Source: RBG-16-66-20 sp964564865
Lineage (GTDB): Bacteria; Pseudomonadota; Gammaproteobacteria; Burkholderiales; SG8-39
NCBI GenBank assembly: GCA_964564865.1
Contig: CAZMDA010000058.1
Location: 1-22,445, forward strand
Length of the DNA: 22,445 bases
Direction: 5' to 3'
The notes under the pieces were generated by a model. It was not told the origin of the DNA, did not search any database, and saw only the letters and a program-made list of their open reading frames with translations. The translations under genes were made by a program, and so were the position numbers. The first letter of the stretch is position 1. The number at the start of each line of letters is the position of its first letter. This document shows positions 14,413 to 21,791 of this stretch, one piece after another.

Positions 14413-15039
14413 CTACGGCCGGTACACCATCGCGCGCACCGGCGTCGGGTTGAAGTCGTTCACCGGGTTGTTCATCTGCGGGCAGTTGGACACCACCGCC
14501 AGCACGTCCATCTCCGCGCGCAGGTCCACGAAGTCGCCCGGCCGGGAAATGCTCGGGCCCATGTCCATGGACCCGTCCTTGCCCACCGGCACGTACATGA
14601 AGAAGTTCAGGTTCGCGACCATGTCGCGCGGGCCCATGCCGTAGCGCTTCAGCTGGTCGAGGAAGTTCTGCCGGCAGCTCGGATCGTCGGGCTTGTTGTA
14701 ACGCCGGCGGTTGAGCGCCGAGGAGCAGCAGCCGCCGATGGTGTCGTGGAAGCCGAGCGTGTCCTCGACCACGGTCAGGAGCGGGTTGCAGTTCACCGAG
14801 TACAGCACCGTGCCCTTGCCGATGAAGATGTTGCCGTTGATCTTCATGGTGTCCGCGGCGGCGTAGCGGTCCTCGTGGTCGCGGGCGTTGTAGCACAGGA
14901 AGTCCACCGCCTGCTTCCCCTCCAGGTCCACCAGGCGCAGCACCTCGCCCTGCTTGAGTTCCCGGCTCCAGCCGGCACGCGCGGGGATCACCTCGTCTGA
15001 AATCGTCCTGCCCGGAACCGCCTTCCAATCGTTCGTCAT
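14413..15039 (-). CDS. DUF1989 / urea-carboxylase-associated family protein
   Basis: This is a 208-residue protein of the DUF1989 family. Some members of the family form the carboxyguanidine deiminase (CgdAB) of guanidine-degrading bacteria; most other members are uncharacterised. Family landmarks include AVDFLCYNARDHEDRYAAADT near residues 44-64, GTVLYSVNCNPLLTVVEDT near 76-94, FHDTIGGCCSS with H98 and C104-C105, and VVSNCPQMNNP with C186. H98, a cysteine of the CC pair and C186 are plausible metal ligands (inference). The usual partner, a second DUF1989 protein next to urea carboxylase, is absent. Instead it is coupled by an ATGA overlap to a Rossmann protein and followed by amine-oxidising enzymes. 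It may act on an amidine, ureido or related nitrogen group in the same pathway. Confidence 0.85.
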   Translation of the reverse strand: MTNDWKAVPGRTISDEVIPARAGWSRELKQGEVLRLVDLEGKQAVDFLCYNARDHEDRYAAADTMKINGNIFIGKGTVLYSVNCNPLLTVVEDTLGFHDTIGGCCSSALNRRRYNKPDDPSCRQNFLDQLKRYGMGPRDMVANLNFFMYVPVGKDGSMDMGPSISRPGDFVDLRAEMDVLAVVSNCPQMNNPVNDFNPTPVRAMVYRP

Positions 15040-15779
15040 CTCGTCTTTCCCTCCATAGGATCGCCCACCAGCTCGCGCAGCTGTTCCGCGCCCATCACCC
15101 GCGTGCCGTCGTCCATCGACGCGAGGGTGTCCACCGTGGCCTGCGCCGCGCGCCGCACCCGCACCGGCTGCAGCGACTTCGGCGTCATGTAGCTACCCAG
15201 CGTGCGGGTCACCAGCCCGCCCACCCTGCCGAAGAAGCCGGGCGCGGCCGCGCCCCTGCCGTCCGCAACCGGCCGCAGCACCAGCAGGCGCGCGAACCCG
15301 GCTTCGAGGATCGCCAGCTCGTCGGTGTCCCGGATCGCGGGCGCCGCGCCCAGCTGCAGGATCGCCTCCAGCGGCGTGATCACGGCGACGCGGACCGCGC
15401 CCCCGGCGCGCATCCGGCGCGCGAGCGCCGCGGCCTGCGCGCTGGTGATGGCGACATAGGGCTTGGGGATCTTCCAGAAGGACTTCGCCTCGGGCTCGAT
15501 GCACAGGTACAGGTCCTCGGGCGTCCGCTTCATCCCTGCGCAGGGATCCCAGGCGGCGAGGTCGCCGGGGACCACCATGGGATGCAGCCTGGGGACGTGG
15601 CTGCGCATGTCCTTGCGCACGCCGACGTGCACCGCCGAGTACAGCGGGCTTTCGAGCAGGACGTTCAGGAGTTCCTCGCCCAGCTTGCCGGTGTTGCCGA
15701 TGACGAAGGCGGCGCGGGTCACGGCCGGCGTGTCGGGGGCGTGCTGCGCGCCGGCGAGCGCCTGATCGAGACTGGTCAC
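15036..15779 (-). CDS. Rossmann-fold NAD(P)-binding protein (atypical SDR / HTATIP2-like)
   Basis: This 247-residue protein starts at GTG. The cofactor motif FVIGNTGKLGEELLNVLL (GxxGxLG) lies near residues 26-43. It continues with LYLCIEPEAKSFWKIPKPYVAITSAQAAALARRM, where single-domain atypical SDRs of the TIP30/HTATIP2 type carry the region after strand four. LEAGFARLLVLRPVADGRG resembles the conserved ...R.L.vlRPg segment of that group. No clear YxxxK catalytic pair was seen, so it may be a sensor or scaffold and not an active dehydrogenase. Its start overlaps the 60-residue gene (GTGA) and its stop overlaps the DUF1989 start (ATGA), so all three are probably co-translated. Function is unknown. 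Confidence 0.72.
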   Translation of the reverse strand: MTSLDQALAGAQHAPDTPAVTRAAFVIGNTGKLGEELLNVLLESPLYSAVHVGVRKDMRSHVPRLHPMVVPGDLAAWDPCAGMKRTPEDLYLCIEPEAKSFWKIPKPYVAITSAQAAALARRMRAGGAVRVAVITPLEAILQLGAAPAIRDTDELAILEAGFARLLVLRPVADGRGAAAPGFFGRVGGLVTRTLGSYMTPKSLQPVRVRRAAQATVDTLASMDDGTRVMGAEQLRELVGDPMEGKTR

Positions 15780-15958
15780 TCGGGCTTGCGGCCGGGTTCA
15801 GGCTCCCGCACCGCCAGCTCGCGGGCGCGACGCGCGAAGAGCGTGAATCGGCGCGCGTCGTCAAGCCAGCGCAGCTTCGCGATCGGCGGCAGCGCCATGT
15901 AGCGCAGCAGCTGCTCGTCGGTCAGCTCGTACTCATAGTCGTAGGCTTCGCGCTCCAT
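15776..15958 (-). CDS. Small 60-residue protein paired with a nucleotidyltransferase
   Basis: This is a 60-residue acidic-then-basic protein with no recognised domain. The N-terminal half is rich in Glu, Tyr and Asp (EREAYDYEYELTDEQLLRYM), the middle (PPIAKLRWLDDARRFTLFAR) is likely helical, and the C-terminus is Arg-rich. It has no signal peptide or membrane segment. Its start shares one base with the stop of the nucleotidyltransferase gene (TGATG) and its stop overlaps the next start (GTGA), so it is translated with both. Small partners next to minimal nucleotidyltransferases often act as cognate regulators or antitoxins, and that is the most likely role here, by analogy only. Confidence 0.7.
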   Translation of the reverse strand: MEREAYDYEYELTDEQLLRYMALPPIAKLRWLDDARRFTLFARRARELAVREPEPGRKPE

Positions 15959-16467
15959 CAGTCCTCGCGCCGCCGGCTCCTGAGCATCTCGACCCGGTGC
16001 AGAGCCTGGATGTCCGAGCGGTCTACCTTGCGGCCTGCGGCCTCCTTCAACGCGATCAGGTCACGCACCGCGATCACGCTGACCGGCACGCCCTCCACGG
16101 TCATTGCATGCCGGCGAGGATACGCATCCTCGAAGGCAACAGCGGTCTTGAGAAGGATGTCGACCGAGGGAGCCTCGAGCGCCGGTCCGCGCAGCTGCAT
16201 CGCCAGCATGTTCCGCTCCTCGACCCACGTGCGCACCGTGTCCGGATCGCAGAGCTGCTCGATGCGCACCGGAAGGTTGGCCGGCTTCAGGCCAAGGAGT
16301 CGCGCTGCCGCCAGGAAACGCGCGAGATTGTCCGCATCGAGGCCGATCATGAGGTCCACATCCATGGTCATTCGTTCGGCGCCGTGCAAGTTGACCGCCA
16401 TGCCGCCCACCAGCAGGTAGCGAACCTTCTCCCGGTCCAGCGCCCTGAAAAGGTCCAGGTAGAACAT
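15958..16467 (-). CDS. Minimal nucleotidyltransferase (DUF6036/MNT-like)
   Basis: This 169-residue protein has the nucleotidyltransferase core near the N-terminus: VRYLLVGGMAVNLHG with the GG pair at residues 21-22, then ERMTMDVDLMIG with acidic residues D36 and D38, the expected metal ligands. The rest (SVDILLKTAVAFEDAY...VSVIAVRDLIALKEAAGRKVDRSDIQAL) matches the closing part of DUF6036/AbiEii-type proteins, where a conserved Lys in LIALK follows. Relatives of this fold serve as toxins, antitoxins or resistance enzymes that add nucleotides to RNA or protein. The gene is coupled to rmuC upstream and the 60-residue gene downstream by 1-base stop/start overlaps. Base composition looks a little less GC-rich (58-65% in two sampled lines) than neighbours, a mild hint of acquisition. 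Confidence 0.84.
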   Translation of the reverse strand: MFYLDLFRALDREKVRYLLVGGMAVNLHGAERMTMDVDLMIGLDADNLARFLAAARLLGLKPANLPVRIEQLCDPDTVRTWVEERNMLAMQLRGPALEAPSVDILLKTAVAFEDAYPRRHAMTVEGVPVSVIAVRDLIALKEAAGRKVDRSDIQALHRVEMLRSRRRED

Positions 16468-17651
16468 CAGCCCCCCGGCTTCCTCTCCTCCGCCAGCCTG
16501 ACCACGTTCGCCACCGCGGCCGGCTCCGGCGCCTCCAGCTCCGCGGCCTCGATCTTCTGGAACTGCTGCGAGATCTTGCGGCTGGAGACCTGCACGTCCT
16601 CGGCATCCTGGTGGGCCTGGCGGATGTGGTCGGCGAGCTTCTTCATGCGCTCGTCGAAGCGGCGGAAGTCCTGCCCCAGGCGCACCAGCGCGTCGCGGAT
16701 GATGTGGATCTGCTTCTTCGTCTCCACGTCCTTCAGCACCGCGCGCGCGGTGTTGAGCACCGCCATCAGGGTGGTGGGCGAGACGATCCAGACCCGCTTC
16801 GAGATGGCGTAGTCCACCACTTCCTGGTGGTAGGCGTGGATCTCGGCGAACACCGCCTCGGCGGGGACGAACATCACCGCGCCGTCGGAGGTCTCGTCCG
16901 GGATGATGTACTTCTTCGCGATGTCGTCCACGTGCTTGCGGATGTCGAGGCGGAACTGCTTCTGCGCCAGCGCCCGCATCGGATCGTCGCTTTTCCCCTC
17001 GAACATGCGGTTGTAGTTCTCGAGCGGGAACTTCGAGTCCACCGCCACCAGGCCGGTGGGGTCGGGCAGCTTCAGCACGCAGTCGGCGCGGGTGCCGTTG
17101 GAGAGCGTGTACTGCATCTCGAAGGCCTGCGTCGGCAGGGTGTTGCGCACCAGCGCCTCCAGCTGCACCTCGCCGAAGCTGCCGCGCGTCTTCTTGTCCC
17201 CCAGCAGTTCCTGCAGGCTCACCACGCTGCCGGTGAGGGTGTCGATCTTCTTCTGCGCCTCGTCGATGGTGGCCAGGCGCGCCATGACGCTGGTGAAGGT
17301 CTCGTTGGTCTTCCGGAAGCCCTCGTCCAGGCGCTCGGTCACCTTGCCCGAGATCTGGTCCATGCGGGCGTCGATCTTGGCGTTCAGCTTGTCGGCGGTC
17401 TCGCCGAGGTTCGCGCCCATGGACAGCTGCAGGCGGTGCAGCGCGTCGCGGGTCTGGTTCAGCTCCTCGGACAGGCGCGACGAGAGGCGGTCGGACTGCT
17501 GGGTCAGCCCCGAATGCAGGTCGCCCAGCATCTGGCGGTGCTTCTCCTCCAGCGAGCGCGTGAGGTCATCGGTCGCGCGGCCGCCGCGCCAGGCGAGGAA
17601 GCCGGCCAGCGCCAGCGCGACGAGTGCAACGAGGACTGCGGCTTCAGCCAT
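16467..17651 (-). CDS. rmuC: DNA recombination protein RmuC
   Basis: This is a 394-residue protein of the RmuC family, thought to limit recombination at inverted repeats. The N-terminus (VLVALVALALAGFLAW) is a membrane anchor, followed by a long coiled coil (about 25-145). The conserved nuclease-like domain begins at LLGDKKTRGSFGEVQLEALV and includes DCVLKLPDPTGLVAVDSKFPLENY, VDDIAKKYIIPDETSDGAVMFVPAEAVFAEI and VWIVSPTTLMAVLNTARAVLKD, all strongly diagnostic. The length is slightly shorter than the E. coli protein (about 475 residues) because the coiled coil is shorter. A 27-base gap follows the upstream CBM9-like gene. Its stop shares a base with the nucleotidyltransferase start (TGATG). Confidence 0.95.
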   Translation of the reverse strand: MAEAAVLVALVALALAGFLAWRGGRATDDLTRSLEEKHRQMLGDLHSGLTQQSDRLSSRLSEELNQTRDALHRLQLSMGANLGETADKLNAKIDARMDQISGKVTERLDEGFRKTNETFTSVMARLATIDEAQKKIDTLTGSVVSLQELLGDKKTRGSFGEVQLEALVRNTLPTQAFEMQYTLSNGTRADCVLKLPDPTGLVAVDSKFPLENYNRMFEGKSDDPMRALAQKQFRLDIRKHVDDIAKKYIIPDETSDGAVMFVPAEAVFAEIHAYHQEVVDYAISKRVWIVSPTTLMAVLNTARAVLKDVETKKQIHIIRDALVRLGQDFRRFDERMKKLADHIRQAHQDAEDVQVSSRKISQQFQKIEAAELEAPEPAAVANVVRLAEERKPGG

Positions 17652-17678
17652 GCCGCATTCTAGTCCGCCGCCGCCCGC

Positions 17679-18635
17679 TCACGGCGCGATGGTCAGCCAG
17701 ACGGGCTGGTCCTTGGCTCCCGCGGTGCCGAGTACGGTCCGCGCCTTGAACCTGCCGGCCGCGTCCTTCACCGGGTCGCCCTCGATCTCGAAGAACGCCG
17801 GGAACGGCACGCCCGGGAAGAGGCCGACCTCCTCCAGGTCCACCGCCAGCTCGTACTGGCGGTAGCCGTCCACGCGGCTCGCACCGCGCGAGCGCTCGAA
17901 GATGTTCCAGTCGGTCTTCTGGGTGAGCCGCATCCCCGGCGGCGGGGCCTCCTGGATCGGCTCGCGCTCCGGCGGCAGCATCACCTCGCGCAGCTGCGCG
18001 AACCAGCCCTTGCCGGCGAGGAACACGCGCTCGTTCCGCAGGTAGGGCGACAAATCGAGGTGGAACCAGAAGCGGAACTGGTCGAAGCCCTCCTCGGTGC
18101 GGTCCGGGGTCGCGTGCGCGGCGAGGTACAGCTGCCCGCCGTGCGCGAGCAGAAGCACCGAGGTGCCGCCCGATTCCGGCACGAGCGCGAGGCGCAGCGC
18201 GCCTTTCCATTCCTCGAGGTAGATCCGCCCATCGAGCGTCGGCGCAACCGGTGCGCGCGGAATCGTGAGTATCTGCACGCCGGGTGGCGCCTTGCGCAGG
18301 CGGGAAATCTCGGCGCGCGCCTTGCGGACCCACTGTTCCTCGGGCATGTGGAAACTGTTCGGGATGCCCTTGCGCGCGTTCAGCGCCGCCGAATAGGTCG
18401 GATCGTAGAACTTGAGGGCGATCATCTGCGCCAGCCAGACGTGGGGCGTGTCTCGCAGGGCGCGATGCGGCTCGCGCCGGGCGGGCGCCGGGGCCGTGGC
18501 CGGCGGGGCGGCGGCGGGCTTCGGATGTAACCGATCGGTTACATTCGGGGAATCCACGGGCCCATGCCAGGGTTGCTGCGCGGCCGCCGGGCCGGCGGCC
18601 AGGAGAAAGACGAGCGCAAGGGCGCTAGAGCGCAT
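17679..18635 (-). CDS. Secreted protein with CBM9-like (DOMON-type) domain
   Basis: This 318-residue exported protein has the signal peptide MRSSALALVFLLAAGPAAAQ. A Pro/Ala-rich linker follows (about 37-56), then a conserved region LRDTPHVWLAQMIALKFYDPTYSA. The core APTLDGRIYLEEWKGALRLAL, then VLLLAHGGQLYLAAHATPD, has the DG...EW opening and the strand pattern of CBM9-like domains, which bind sugars or haem on secreted enzymes. The end AVDLEEVGLFPGVPFPAFFEIEGDP fits the same fold. No catalytic domain is attached. It overlaps the permease gene upstream by 11 bases and may be cotranscribed with it and rmuC. A perfect 20-base palindrome lies inside codons about 31-37. Ligand and role are unknown. 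Confidence 0.75.
   Translation of the reverse strand: MRSSALALVFLLAAGPAAAQQPWHGPVDSPNVTDRLHPKPAAAPPATAPAPARREPHRALRDTPHVWLAQMIALKFYDPTYSAALNARKGIPNSFHMPEEQWVRKARAEISRLRKAPPGVQILTIPRAPVAPTLDGRIYLEEWKGALRLALVPESGGTSVLLLAHGGQLYLAAHATPDRTEEGFDQFRFWFHLDLSPYLRNERVFLAGKGWFAQLREVMLPPEREPIQEAPPPGMRLTQKTDWNIFERSRGASRVDGYRQYELAVDLEEVGLFPGVPFPAFFEIEGDPVKDAAGRFKARTVLGTAGAKDQPVWLTIAP
18525..18544. repeat. Perfect 20-base palindrome inside the CBM9-like gene
   Basis: ATGTAACCGATCGGTTACAT reads the same on both strands. It is clearly richer in A/T than the surrounding coding DNA and sits about 90 bases after the start codon. A dyad of this length and perfection looks like a binding site for a dimeric regulator such as a TetR-type protein; this is inference. 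Confidence 0.85.
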
Positions 18636-21120
18636 CCCTCAGTGTAAGCGCGGGCGAGGCCGACAGCACCTTGCGGGCGGAGAGCCACGCGTTCAGCGAC
18701 AGCAGCAGCACCCCCGCCACCGGGCCGGCAACGAGCAGCCACTGGTTGGGCGGCAGGTCGAGCTCGAACACGCGCCGCGCCAGCAGCTGGCCGATGGCGG
18801 CGGCACCCGCGGCGGCGAGCGCGCCCGCCAGCAAGCCCATGGAGAGGAACTCGACGCGCTGGCTGTTGGTGACCTGCGTCCGCGAGGCGCCGTAGACGCG
18901 CATCACCGCGGCCTCGCGCCGGCGCTCGTCCTCGGTGGCCACCAGCGCGGAGTACAGCACCAGGAGCCCCGCGCCCATCGCGAACAGGAACACCACCTGC
19001 ACCGCGGTGATCACCTGGTCGATCACGGTCTGCGCCTGGCGCACCGCGGCGCCCACGTCCACCACCGTGAGGTTGGGGAAGCGCGCGGCGAGCTCGTTCA
19101 CCTTGCGCTCGTCGCCCGGCTCCAGGCGGAAGGCGGACACGTAGCTGGAGGGGAACTTGCCCAGCAGCGCCGGCGGCGCGATGACGAAGAAGTTCACCTT
19201 CATCGAATCCCACTTCAGGCGGCGCATGGAACTGATGCGCGCGGAGAAAGTCTCGGCGCCGACGCTGAAGCTGAGCTCGTCGCCCATCTTCCAGCCCAGC
19301 CGGTTGGCGATGCCCTCCTCCACCGAGACCTCCACGGCGGCCGGCCCGAACCACCTGCCGGACACGATCTCGTTGTGCGCGGGCGGCGCGTCGGTGAACG
19401 AGAGGTTGAACTCGCGCTCCACCAGCCGGCGCGCGCGCTCCTCGGTGTAGTCGGCCTCGGACACCTTGCGGCCGTTCACGCTCGTCAGGCGGCCGCGCAC
19501 CATGGGATAGAACTCCGGCGCGGCGATGCGCTGCTCGGCGAAGAACTGGCGCACGCTGGCCAGCTGGTCGGGCTGCACGCCGATCAGGAAGCGGTTGGGC
19601 GCGTCCGGCGGCGCGCTGCGGCGCCAGGCGTCCACCAGGTCGTTGCGGGTGAAGGTGAGCAGCAGCACCGCGGTGAGGCCCAGCGCCAGGCTCGCCACCT
19701 GGATCGCGTTGCCGCGCGAGTGGCGCCGCAGGTTGGCGAGGCCATAGCGCAATGCCGTGCTGCTCGCTCCGATCCGCCTCGCGACCGGGCCGCTCGCCAG
19801 AAGTCGCAGCAGGACCCACGCGACGGCGGCGAACACCGCCACCGCGACGCCGAAGCCGCCGACCACGGTGGCGCCGAGCCGCACGTCGCCCGCCTGCCAG
19901 ATGAGCAGGCCCGAGAGCGCGGCAAGGCCCGCGGCATACACCGCCACGGTGCCGCCCCTGGCCGAGCCGGATTCGCGCCGGATGACGCGCACCGCGGGCA
20001 CGTTCTTCAGTTGCACCAGCGGCGGCAGCGCGAAGCCGAGCAGCAGCACCAGCCCCACCAGGAAGCCCTGCACCGCGGGCAGCATGGCGGGCGCGGGCAG
20101 GTCCGCGCGCAGCATCTCCGACAGCGCCGCGGCGATCGCGGCCTGCGCCCCGATCCCGATCAGGCAGCCCAGCGCGCAGGCGCCGATGCCGAGGATCGCG
20201 AACTCGATGCCGTAGAGCGATATCAGGCGCCCCTGCGTCGCGCCGAGGCAGCGCATCACCGCGCAGCCGTCCAGGTGGCGCTCGACGAAGCGGCGGGTGC
20301 CCAGCGCCACGGCCACGCCGGCCAGGATCGCCGCCAGCAGCGCGGTGAGGCCCAGGAAGCGCTGCGCGCGCTCGATCGCGGCGCGCACCTCGGGCCGGCC
20401 GCTCTCCAGGTTGTCCACGCGCTGGCCGCGCTCCAGCTGCTGCTTGGCCCAGGATTCCAGCGCCCCGATGCGCTCCTGCGGGCCGGCGGCGTAGAGGTAA
20501 TGCCACACCCGGCTGCCGGTCTGCACCAGGCCGGTGGCGGGCACGTCGGCCACGTTCATGAACAGGCGCGGCGCGATGTTGAAGAAGTTCGCCCCGCGCT
20601 CGGGCTCCAGCGTGAGGATCGCGGCAACCTCGAACTCGGCGCCGCCCAGCCGGATCCGGCCGCCCACCGGCGTCTCCAGCGCGGTGACCAGGCGCTCCTC
20701 GATCCACACCGTGCCGCGCGCCGGGCCGGCCTCGGCCTGCGCGTCGGGCGCATTGAGCGCCTTGGCGATGCGCAGCTTGCCGCGCAGGGGATAGTTGTCC
20801 GACACCGCCTTCACGCCCGCCAGCTGCGACTGCTCGCCGGCAAACACCATGCTGATGAACGTGGTCGCGCGCGCGAAGGCGAGGCCGCGGCGCTGGATTT
20901 CCTCGCCGATGGCCTGGCGCCAGGGATGGTCCGAGACCAGCACCAGGTCCGCCCCCAGCAGCTGGTGCGCGTCGCGCACCAGGGCGCGGCTGACGCGGTC
21001 GGCGAAGAAGGCGACGCTGGTGACGCTCGCCACCGCCACCACCAGCGCGGCGGCGAGGATGCGCAGCTCGCCCGCGCGCCAGTCGCGCGCGAACATCCGC
21101 AGCGCCTGCTTGACGATCAT
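18625..21120 (-). CDS. ybbP: FtsX-like ABC transporter permease (YbbP-like)
   Basis: This is an 831-residue membrane protein with about ten hydrophobic segments in the FtsX/MacB-type layout. One lies at the N-terminus (ILAAALVVAVASVTSVAFFADRV), followed by a large periplasmic domain. A block of segments follows around residues 260-430 (ALLAAILAGVAVALG, ILGIGACALGCLIGIG, FLVGLVLLLGFALPPL, GLAALSGLLIWQ), then a second periplasmic domain, and a final trio near the C-terminus that includes FLFAMGAGLLVLYSALVA...EAAVMRVYGAS. That last arginine/tyrosine segment is the FtsX cytoplasmic coupling region. The start overlaps the ATPase stop by four bases. With YbbA, and beside tesA, it matches the E. coli tesA-ybbA-ybbP arrangement. 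The transported substrate is not established; a lipid or lipoprotein is usual for the family. Confidence 0.92.
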   Translation of the reverse strand: MIVKQALRMFARDWRAGELRILAAALVVAVASVTSVAFFADRVSRALVRDAHQLLGADLVLVSDHPWRQAIGEEIQRRGLAFARATTFISMVFAGEQSQLAGVKAVSDNYPLRGKLRIAKALNAPDAQAEAGPARGTVWIEERLVTALETPVGGRIRLGGAEFEVAAILTLEPERGANFFNIAPRLFMNVADVPATGLVQTGSRVWHYLYAAGPQERIGALESWAKQQLERGQRVDNLESGRPEVRAAIERAQRFLGLTALLAAILAGVAVALGTRRFVERHLDGCAVMRCLGATQGRLISLYGIEFAILGIGACALGCLIGIGAQAAIAAALSEMLRADLPAPAMLPAVQGFLVGLVLLLGFALPPLVQLKNVPAVRVIRRESGSARGGTVAVYAAGLAALSGLLIWQAGDVRLGATVVGGFGVAVAVFAAVAWVLLRLLASGPVARRIGASSTALRYGLANLRRHSRGNAIQVASLALGLTAVLLLTFTRNDLVDAWRRSAPPDAPNRFLIGVQPDQLASVRQFFAEQRIAAPEFYPMVRGRLTSVNGRKVSEADYTEERARRLVEREFNLSFTDAPPAHNEIVSGRWFGPAAVEVSVEEGIANRLGWKMGDELSFSVGAETFSARISSMRRLKWDSMKVNFFVIAPPALLGKFPSSYVSAFRLEPGDERKVNELAARFPNLTVVDVGAAVRQAQTVIDQVITAVQVVFLFAMGAGLLVLYSALVATEDERRREAAVMRVYGASRTQVTNSQRVEFLSMGLLAGALAAAGAAAIGQLLARRVFELDLPPNQWLLVAGPVAGVLLLSLNAWLSARKVLSASPALTLRDAL

Positions 21121-21791
21121 GACGCTATGCGCCCCGCCACGAGGCGCACGATCCGCCCGCAGCGCCTGGCAAGGCCCTCGTCGTGCGTGACCATGATGAG
21201 CGTGGTGCCGAAGCTGCGGTTCAACTCGAACACCAGGTCGATGACCGCCGTGCCGGATTCCGAATCCAGGCTCCCGGTGGGCTCATCGGCCAGCAGCAGC
21301 TTGGGACGCACCACGAAGGCGCGCGCCAGTGCCACGCGCTGCTGCTCGCCGCCGGACAGGTGCTTGGGGTAGTGGCCCAGGCGCGCGCCCAGGCCGACGC
21401 GCTGCAGGATCGCGCGCGCCTCGGCTTCCGCGTCCTCGCGCCCGGCCAGCTCCAGCGGCAGCATCACGTTCTCCAGGGCCGAGAGCGCCGGCAGCAGCTG
21501 GAAGGACTGGAACACGAAACCGACCGAGCGGCCGCGCAACTCCGCGCGCGAATCCTCGTCCAAGCCGAAGATGTCCACTCCGTCCAGCTCCACCGTGCCC
21601 GTGGTGGGCGTGTCCAGGCCCGCGAGGATCGCGAGCAGCGTGGACTTGCCCGAGCCCGAGGCGCCGACGATGGCCACCGCCTCGCCGGAGGCGACGTCGA
21701 AGCCGATTTCGCGCAGAATGACGAGATCGTCCCCGCCGCTCTTCACCGTCTTGCCGATGCCACGCGCACTCAGAACCGTCGTCGTCTTCAT
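21117..21791 (-). CDS. ybbA: ABC transporter ATP-binding protein (YbbA/LolD-type)
   Basis: This 224-residue ATPase is the partner of the permease downstream (ATGA overlap). The Walker A motif GASGSGKS is at residues 43-50, the Q-loop is FQSFQLLP, the signature LSGGE is at 145-149, Walker B LLLADEP with E170 follows, and the switch histidine is H203 (VTHD). All catalytic residues are intact. Starts at 21818, 21812 and 21791 are possible in frame. I chose 21791 (MKTTTVLSARG) because family members begin a few residues before this and the longer versions add only NMEATQAS-type residues. The gene overlaps the 5' end of tesA on the other strand, so each promoter must lie in the other's coding sequence. 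Confidence 0.93.
   Translation of the reverse strand: MKTTTVLSARGIGKTVKSGGDDLVILREIGFDVASGEAVAIVGASGSGKSTLLAILAGLDTPTTGTVELDGVDIFGLDEDSRAELRGRSVGFVFQSFQLLPALSALENVMLPLELAGREDAEAEARAILQRVGLGARLGHYPKHLSGGEQQRVALARAFVVRPKLLLADEPTGSLDSESGTAVIDLVFELNRSFGTTLIMVTHDEGLARRCGRIVRLVAGRIAS

Noticed and set aside
18412..21372. A 986-codon open frame on the plus strand
   Set aside because: It is antisense to the permease, ATPase and CBM9-like genes, has composition typical of GC-rich shadow frames (His, Arg, Gln, Gly, Ala) and shows no domain.
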